From Sphacelaria rigidula (Eukaryota > Phaeophyceae > Sphacelariales): 21,397 bases of DNA. A program made the translations under genes and the position numbers. Within the stretch, counting starts at the first letter, position 1; the number at the start of each line of letters is the position of its first letter. Below the pieces are notes generated by a model that had not been told where the DNA came from, made no database searches, and saw only the letters and a list, made by a program, of their open reading frames with translations. The stretch lies in the NCBI GenBank assembly GCA_964200075.2, contig CAXNAA020000427.1, positions 1 to 21,397 of the forward strand, given 5' to 3'. Below, piece after piece: positions 20,352 to 21,397 of this stretch.

Positions 20352-20786
20352 GTGAGATGTACGCAACACAGGAGAGATCACCTCTACTTCGCAGTCTGTC
20401 AGCAGCGTGGATGCACACGGTTGCGTCGCCATTCCTGCGTTTGCACATTTCTGGGTTCGTTTTTGCACGATGTTACACTGTAATCAATTCTCGTAGTGAA
20501 TTCGAAAATGGTATGAACTGTCGCTTGCTGCTCTTCAAGTGGTACAACTGTGCAACCTCAGGCATGCTACACACCCCACAGGCACGCATTCATGATACAA
20601 ACACTCCGCACTGGTGTTGGTCGGTTGTAACGATCACAGACAGTAGAGACAATGCAGTACAGTTATATACAGCAGTAGACGAGTAGAACAACGTACGCAC
20701 CACAAGGGTTACATGTTCGACATTCAATCGACACCACTTCAACTCTTTGCCCAACGGCCTCATCGCGGAACAGCTTCGCCAGCTGA

Positions 20787-20978
20787 GGGCCTGTCTTCGC
20801 ACATGAGTTTTCGATCGAAAAAGTGCGGTGGAAAACAAAAATCCTGATCTGATAGATCATGATTTCAACTATCTTCAAAATAAAACAACGATGGTTGAAA
20901 TTACGACCTATCAGATCAAGATTTTTGCTTTCCACTGCACTTTTTCGATCGACAACCCATGTGCTAAGGCCAACTCTT
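20787..20978. mobile_element. Inverted-repeat (MITE-like) element A
   Basis: Long arms meet at about 20881/20882. TCGATCGAAAAAGTGC at 20811-20826 pairs with 20937-20952, and GCACAT at 20799-20804 pairs with 20959-20964. The outer end reads GGGCCTGTCTTCGCAC; the right end has AAGGCC in place of the TGTCTT block. Arms are about 80-85 bp. Non-coding. Confidence 0.85.
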
Positions 20979-21149
20979 ATGGGAGCGTTTAAGATTTTAT
21001 TTTGCAATAATTTCAAACGACTTTTTTTCTTTTTCTTTGCCGTAGTGGTGTATTTTGTGCCCGTTCACCATGATGACAAAGAAGAAGAAAAAAAACTCCT
21101 CTGAAATTGTTGCAAAATAAAATTTCAAACGCTCCCTTAAGAGTCGGCC
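20968..21149. mobile_element. Inverted-repeat (MITE-like) element B
   Basis: Arms pair about 21058/21059. GGGAGCGTTT at 20981-20990 pairs with AAACGCTCCC at 21127-21136. TTTTGCAATAATTTCA pairs with TGAAATTGTTGCAAAA. Outer ends ACTCTTA and TAAGAGT match. It abuts element A on the left and element C on the right. The middle is a T-rich/A-rich pair of tracts. Confidence 0.8.
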
Positions 21150-21150
21150 C

Positions 21151-21367
21151 AAGGGCGTGTCTCAGCACCTTTTTTTTTCGATCGAAGAAGCTAGATCGAA
21201 AAAAATTGTCTTATCTGATAGGTCCATCGCATTTATGTTCCTCGAAGGCTTCAACTCAAAATTATAATTAGCGGCGCGCAGAGAATAATGCAACGAGTGA
21301 AAGAATATTTTTTTTCGATCAAAAACGTGCAATCGAAAGGCACGAAGCGTCACTTGACTCTTATCTT
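21151..21367. mobile_element. Inverted-repeat element C, diverged relative of element A
   Basis: The left end GGGCGTGTCTCAGCAC, then TTTTTCGATCGAA, repeats the left end of element A in direct orientation, and TTATCTGATAGGTC matches A's inner arm. The right end has TTTTTCGATCAAAAACGTGC and GACTCTTATC, which pairs only loosely with the left. It is probably an older or rearranged copy of the same family. Confidence 0.6.
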
Positions 21368-21397
21368 ACAGACCACTACGCCAAATAACACCCGTTC

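Larger units (their letters stand above)
20352..21397 (+). other. Dihydroorotase intron 1, running off the window
   Basis: It begins GTGAGATG. No segment encoding the expected VMPNL continuation was found. The right half is filled by three abutting inverted-repeat elements. Open frames such as 20663-21016 and 20859-21104 are by-products of those repeats. Confidence 0.75.

Noticed and set aside
1-21397. A previously unknown multi-gene system or gene cluster
   Set aside because: Only two conserved genes are supportable and both belong to well-known families. The remainder is intronic and repeat DNA.

Overview
The window looks like nuclear DNA of an intron-rich, transposon-laden eukaryote. Coding exons are short, split by GT-AG introns of about 0.2 to 4.6 kb, and surrounded by tRNA-headed SINEs, foldback/MITE-like inverted repeats and degenerate minisatellite. 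There is no operon structure and there are no bacterial ribosome-binding sites. Gene density and intron size would suit a large-genome alga such as a brown alga or another stramenopile. That placement is inference; only the eukaryotic nature is directly visible.

Two protein genes can be supported. The first is a complete or nearly complete EXO1 (exonuclease 1, XPG/RAD2 nuclease family) on the minus strand. It starts at 19626 and runs leftward through ten exons to a stop at 6897. Most of its exons are under 150 bp, so I rebuilt the gene by joining splice sites in phase. The joined protein is about 795 residues. It carries the XPG-N, XPG-I and helix-hairpin-helix regions, and all seven acidic metal ligands fall at or within one residue of the human EXO1 numbering. 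The 3' end is uncertain: a good donor at 7001/7000 and a 74-bp candidate exon at 6609-6536 offer a different C-terminus.

The second gene is the first exon of a dihydroorotase (pyrimidine synthesis) on the plus strand, 20166-20351. The rest lies beyond the right edge. The two genes are head to head with about 540 bp between their start codons, and a MITE-like inverted repeat sits in that shared upstream region.

Layout from left to right: 1-5.9 kb is repeat-rich DNA without a recognisable gene, and includes a 444-bp gapless palindrome. 5.9-6.6 kb is open sequence that may hold alternative EXO1 3' exons. 6.9-19.6 kb is EXO1. Its intron 3 holds a SINE with a 10-bp target duplication, and its intron 2 holds a minisatellite, a second SINE-like element and a hairpin. 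19.6-20.2 kb is the divergent promoter region. 20.2-21.4 kb is dihydroorotase exon 1 and an intron holding three abutting inverted-repeat elements. I saw no CRISPR array, rRNA gene, functional tRNA gene or unusual multi-gene system. The most useful results are the rebuilt EXO1 gene and the unannotated mobile elements in and around it.
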